DNA of 64,000 nucleotides, from positions 2,170,001 to 2,234,000 of the forward strand of contig NZ_CP113065.1 in NCBI RefSeq assembly GCF_026625825.1, written 5' to 3'. The notes below the pieces were generated by a model. That model saw only the letters and a list, made by a program, of their open reading frames with translations. It ran no database searches and was not told the DNA's origin. This DNA is from Pseudoxanthomonas sp. SL93. Its GTDB lineage: Bacteria > Pseudomonadota > Gammaproteobacteria > Xanthomonadales > Xanthomonadaceae. The position numbers and the translations under genes were made by a program. Of the stretch, positions 60,010-64,000 are shown piece after piece. How positions within the stretch are numbered: the stretch's first letter is position 1; every line of letters starts with the position of its first letter.

Positions 60010-60252
60010 TCAGCGCGCGTAGCGCTTCTGGAACTTGTCGATGCGACCGCTGGTGTCGATGACCTTGTGCTTGCCCGTATAGAACGGGTGCGAAGCCGAG
60101 GAGATTTCGACCTTGATCAGCGGGTATTCGTTGCCGTCTTCCCACTTCGTCGTTTCCTTCGCGCCCAGCGTGGAGCGGGTCAGGATCTTGAAATCGGAGG
60201 TCACGTCGTGGAAGACGACTTCGCGGTACTGGGGATGGATGTCGGCCTTCAT
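60010..60252 (-). CDS. rpmE2: 50S ribosomal protein L31, type B
   Basis: 80-residue ribosomal protein of the type B form. The sequence [20 protein letters not shown] and the [28 protein letters not shown] block are diagnostic. It has no cysteines, so it is the zinc-independent paralogue that in many bacteria replaces the zinc-binding type A L31 when zinc is scarce, under Zur. I could not find a convincing Zur box upstream. The start is the family N-terminus; an in-frame ATG-less extension upstream has no similarity. Confidence 0.95.
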   Translation of the reverse strand: MKADIHPQYREVVFHDVTSDFKILTRSTLGAKETTKWEDGNEYPLIKVEISSASHPFYTGKHKVIDTSGRIDKFQKRYAR

Positions 60253-60288
60253 GGCGGTAACACCGTGTAGCGGGAATGGAAGAGCGGC

Positions 60289-60318
60289 ATTGTAGCCCGC
60301 ACGCGCCGGCCGGCGCAA
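60289..60318 (-). promoter_or_regulatory. Candidate sigma-70 promoter of rpmE2
   Basis: Minus-strand TTGCGC (60313-60318) and TACAAT (60289-60294) are spaced by 18 bases. Transcription would begin about 30 bases before the rpmE2 ATG. TACAAT matches five of six consensus positions. Confidence 0.55.
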
Positions 60319-60337
60319 CCCGGCCGGACGCCTGGGC

Positions 60338-61276
60338 TCAGGTCGCGGCGAGTGCGGCCTGGATCAGGCGCTCGAAGCCGGCCTGGTCGTACTTCAGCAG
60401 GATGTTGGCCTTGTCCGGCCGCCCCCCCTCCCGCCGCCAGTCCACCACGGAGGCGCCGCGGGCGTGGACGCCCTGCAGCTCGACGGCCAGGGGGCGTTCG
60501 GCCAGTTCCAGCGCGCCCTCCGGGGCCAGCACGAAAGCCATTGCCAGGGCATCGGCCGCGTACCAGTGGTCGCCCCGGCGGTCGGCGGACCACAGCCGCG
60601 TTTTCTCGGAAATGCGGTCGTAGAACCGGGCACGGTCCGAATCGGCCTTCAGCCAGTCCGCCACGCGCTCGTGGTGGAGGCCATGGGCGATGGTGGCTTC
60701 CCAGTCCGCCAGGTCGTAACGCTCGAAGGCCTCGAGCACCAGGTGTGCTGCTTCCGGGTCGAAATAGAAATTGAACTCTGCCGCTGGCGTGATGTTGCCG
60801 TGGCATGTCACCGCGCCCCCCATCACCACGAAGCGGGCCACGCGCTGCGGCAGCGTCGGGTCCAGCTTCAGCGCCAGGGCGATGTTGGTCAGCGGCCCGA
60901 GCGCGACCAGCGCGAGTTGCCCGGCATGCTGGTGCGACAGGCGCAGGATCGCGAGCGCCGCGTGCTCGGCTTCCGCCTGGCGTGCGGCGGGTGGGAAGCC
61001 GACATCGCCGAAACCGTCCTGCCCATGCACGTAGCCCGCGTCCGGCGACGGATGCAGCAAGGGTGCAGGCGCGCCGGCGAACACGGGAATGTCAGCGCGC
61101 CCCGCGACTTCGCACAGCTTCAGGGCATTGCGCACCGTGTGCTGCAGGCCCACGTTGCCGGCGGCAATGGTCAGGCCGACGATCTCGTGGCGGGGATCGT
61201 TGAACGCCATCAGCAGCGCCAGCGCATCATCGACGCCCGGATCGGTGTCGATCAGCAGGGGAATCTTGTCCGTCAT
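60338..61276 (-). CDS. Nucleoside hydrolase (inosine-uridine preferring type)
   Basis: 312 residues of the IUNH family, which cleaves ribonucleosides to base and ribose. The calcium-binding signature [12 protein letters not shown] starts at residue 10, and further ligand segments are visible: [15 protein letters not shown], the [25 protein letters not shown] stretch (with the metal-binding asparagines) and [13 protein letters not shown] near the C-terminus. Preference for purine or pyrimidine nucleosides cannot be decided. Single gene, 70 bp after recG in the same direction. Confidence 0.93.
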   Translation of the reverse strand: MTDKIPLLIDTDPGVDDALALLMAFNDPRHEIVGLTIAAGNVGLQHTVRNALKLCEVAGRADIPVFAGAPAPLLHPSPDAGYVHGQDGFGDVGFPPAARQAEAEHAALAILRLSHQHAGQLALVALGPLTNIALALKLDPTLPQRVARFVVMGGAVTCHGNITPAAEFNFYFDPEAAHLVLEAFERYDLADWEATIAHGLHHERVADWLKADSDRARFYDRISEKTRLWSADRRGDHWYAADALAMAFVLAPEGALELAERPLAVELQGVHARGASVVDWRREGGRPDKANILLKYDQAGFERLIQAALAAT

Positions 61277-61346
61277 CTTCTTCTCTTCGTCGTCTGGCTG
61301 CCGAGTCTGGCACTGGCCGAACCCGCATGGAAGCTTACGGCCACGG

Positions 61347-63452
<2,106 letters not shown>

Positions 63453-63484
63453 GCGACAAGCATGCCGGCAATGGGCGAAAACAA

Positions 63485-63514
63485 AAACCCCGGCGCCGTC
63501 CGACGCCGGGGTTT
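63485..63514 (-). terminator. Terminator of the TonB-dependent receptor gene
   Basis: AAACCCCGGCG at 63485-63495 pairs perfectly with CGCCGGGGTTT at 63504-63514 around an eight-base loop. On the minus strand the right arm runs into TTTTTGT. It lies about 40 bases past the receptor stop codon. Confidence 0.85.
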
Positions 63515-63554
63515 CGCCCCCATCATGCCATGGTCATTCCACCCGACGGCCGCC

Positions 63555-64000
63555 TCAGAACTTCAGGCTCACTTCCATGCCGTACGTGCGCGGCTCGCTG
63601 ACCACCGCGCCCACCGTGCCAAATGCCTCGCGACCGTAAACGTTCAACTGGGTGACGTATTGCTCGTCGAACACGTTGTTGCCGTAGACCGCCCAGCTCC
63701 AGTGTCCGCCGGCCGATGTCCAGCCCAGCTTCACGTCGGTGCGGTTCTGCGATTCGCCGGTCGAGAACGCGGGGAAATCCGCGCAGTCGCCCGACCCCAG
63801 GTTGTACGCGTTGGCGCGGCAGGCGCCGCGATACGCATGCCGCAGCGCCAGCCGGAGGTCACCCGTCTCGCCCAGCTGCCAGGTGTAGTGGCCGCCAATG
63901 GCGGCCGACCAGCTCGGTTCGCCGGTGGGCTCGCCATCCAGGTCGAGGGTGCCCGCACCGGTGACGACGCTGTAGTCCTTGTACTTCGCATCGATCCAGG
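63555..64000 (-). CDS. TonB-dependent receptor, C-terminal part
   Basis: The last 147 residues or so of an outer-membrane beta-barrel receptor; the rest lies beyond the window. Strand-like segments alternate with loops: WIDAKYKDYSVVTG, WSAAIGGHYTWQLGE, LRLALRHAYRG, and RTDVKLGWTSAGGHWSWAVYGNNVFDEQYVTQ. The end YGMEVSLKF, with terminal phenylalanine, is the standard outer-membrane assembly signal. The YGNNVFDEQY pattern is typical of TonB receptors. Two cysteines in a loop (RGACRANAYNLGSGDC) may form a disulfide. The ligand is unknown. Confidence 0.88.
   Translation of the reverse strand, partial: WIDAKYKDYSVVTGAGTLDLDGEPTGEPSWSAAIGGHYTWQLGETGDLRLALRHAYRGACRANAYNLGSGDCADFPAFSTGESQNRTDVKLGWTSAGGHWSWAVYGNNVFDEQYVTQLNVYGREAFGTVGAVVSEPRTYGMEVSLKF

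Overview
This 64 kb window is an ordinary, gene-dense, high-GC stretch of a gammaproteobacterial chromosome. The most likely source is the family Xanthomonadaceae, perhaps Pseudoxanthomonas or a close relative. The family call rests on the fused CysN-CysC sulfate activator, the tkt/gap/pgk/pyk/fbaB neighbourhood, the pilMNOPQ operon divergent from a PBP1A gene, and GTAGGAGCGACGT-type inverted repeats between genes. The genus is a guess. I see no rRNA, tRNA, insertion sequence, prophage, CRISPR array or obvious island, and no clear new multi-gene system.

Layout. 1-918: end of an RND pump adaptor gene. 1063-15117: assimilatory sulfate reduction. cysD-cysNC run leftward and cysJ-cysI-cysH rightward from a shared 200 bp control region, followed by a CysB-like regulator divergent from cysG-cysK. 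A LytS/LytTR two-component pair and two small unknown genes lie inside this block. Together these genes take sulfate through APS, PAPS, sulfite and sulfide to cysteine, including siroheme for CysI. 15149-20552: small membrane or exported proteins, a VOC protein, and an EmrAB-type efflux operon led by its MarR regulator.

20703-31420: central carbon genes on the minus strand (fbaB, pyk, gph-like, pgk, gap), interrupted by a DUF3999/DUF2339 envelope pair. 31571-37785, plus strand: ompW behind a perfect FNR/ANR-type box, an S1/P1 nuclease, modABC with a short ModC, a flavin-reductase-like protein and an acetyl-CoA hydrolase/transferase. 37810-41826, minus strand: a 2OG-Fe(II) oxygenase, transketolase and a dicarboxylate symporter. 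41905-48755: MoxR-DUF58-DUF4381-BatA-BatB-BatD, a Bat-type operon with stop/start overlaps throughout except after MoxR. 48916-53898: pilMNOPQ, the type IV pilus alignment and secretin complex, divergent from the PBP1A gene (54115-56541). 56659-64000: an unknown protein, an Lrp-type regulator divergent from a cysteine hydrolase, citrate synthase, ribosomal protein L31 type B, a nucleoside hydrolase, RecG and the C-terminus of a TonB-dependent receptor.

The points most worth checking are: single-base frameshifts in pilM and gltA, both in a run of three C/G and probably sequence errors; a three-copy inverted-repeat family, one copy with perfect 30 bp arms; the FNR-type box between gap and ompW; and a ModC without its molybdate-sensing domain.
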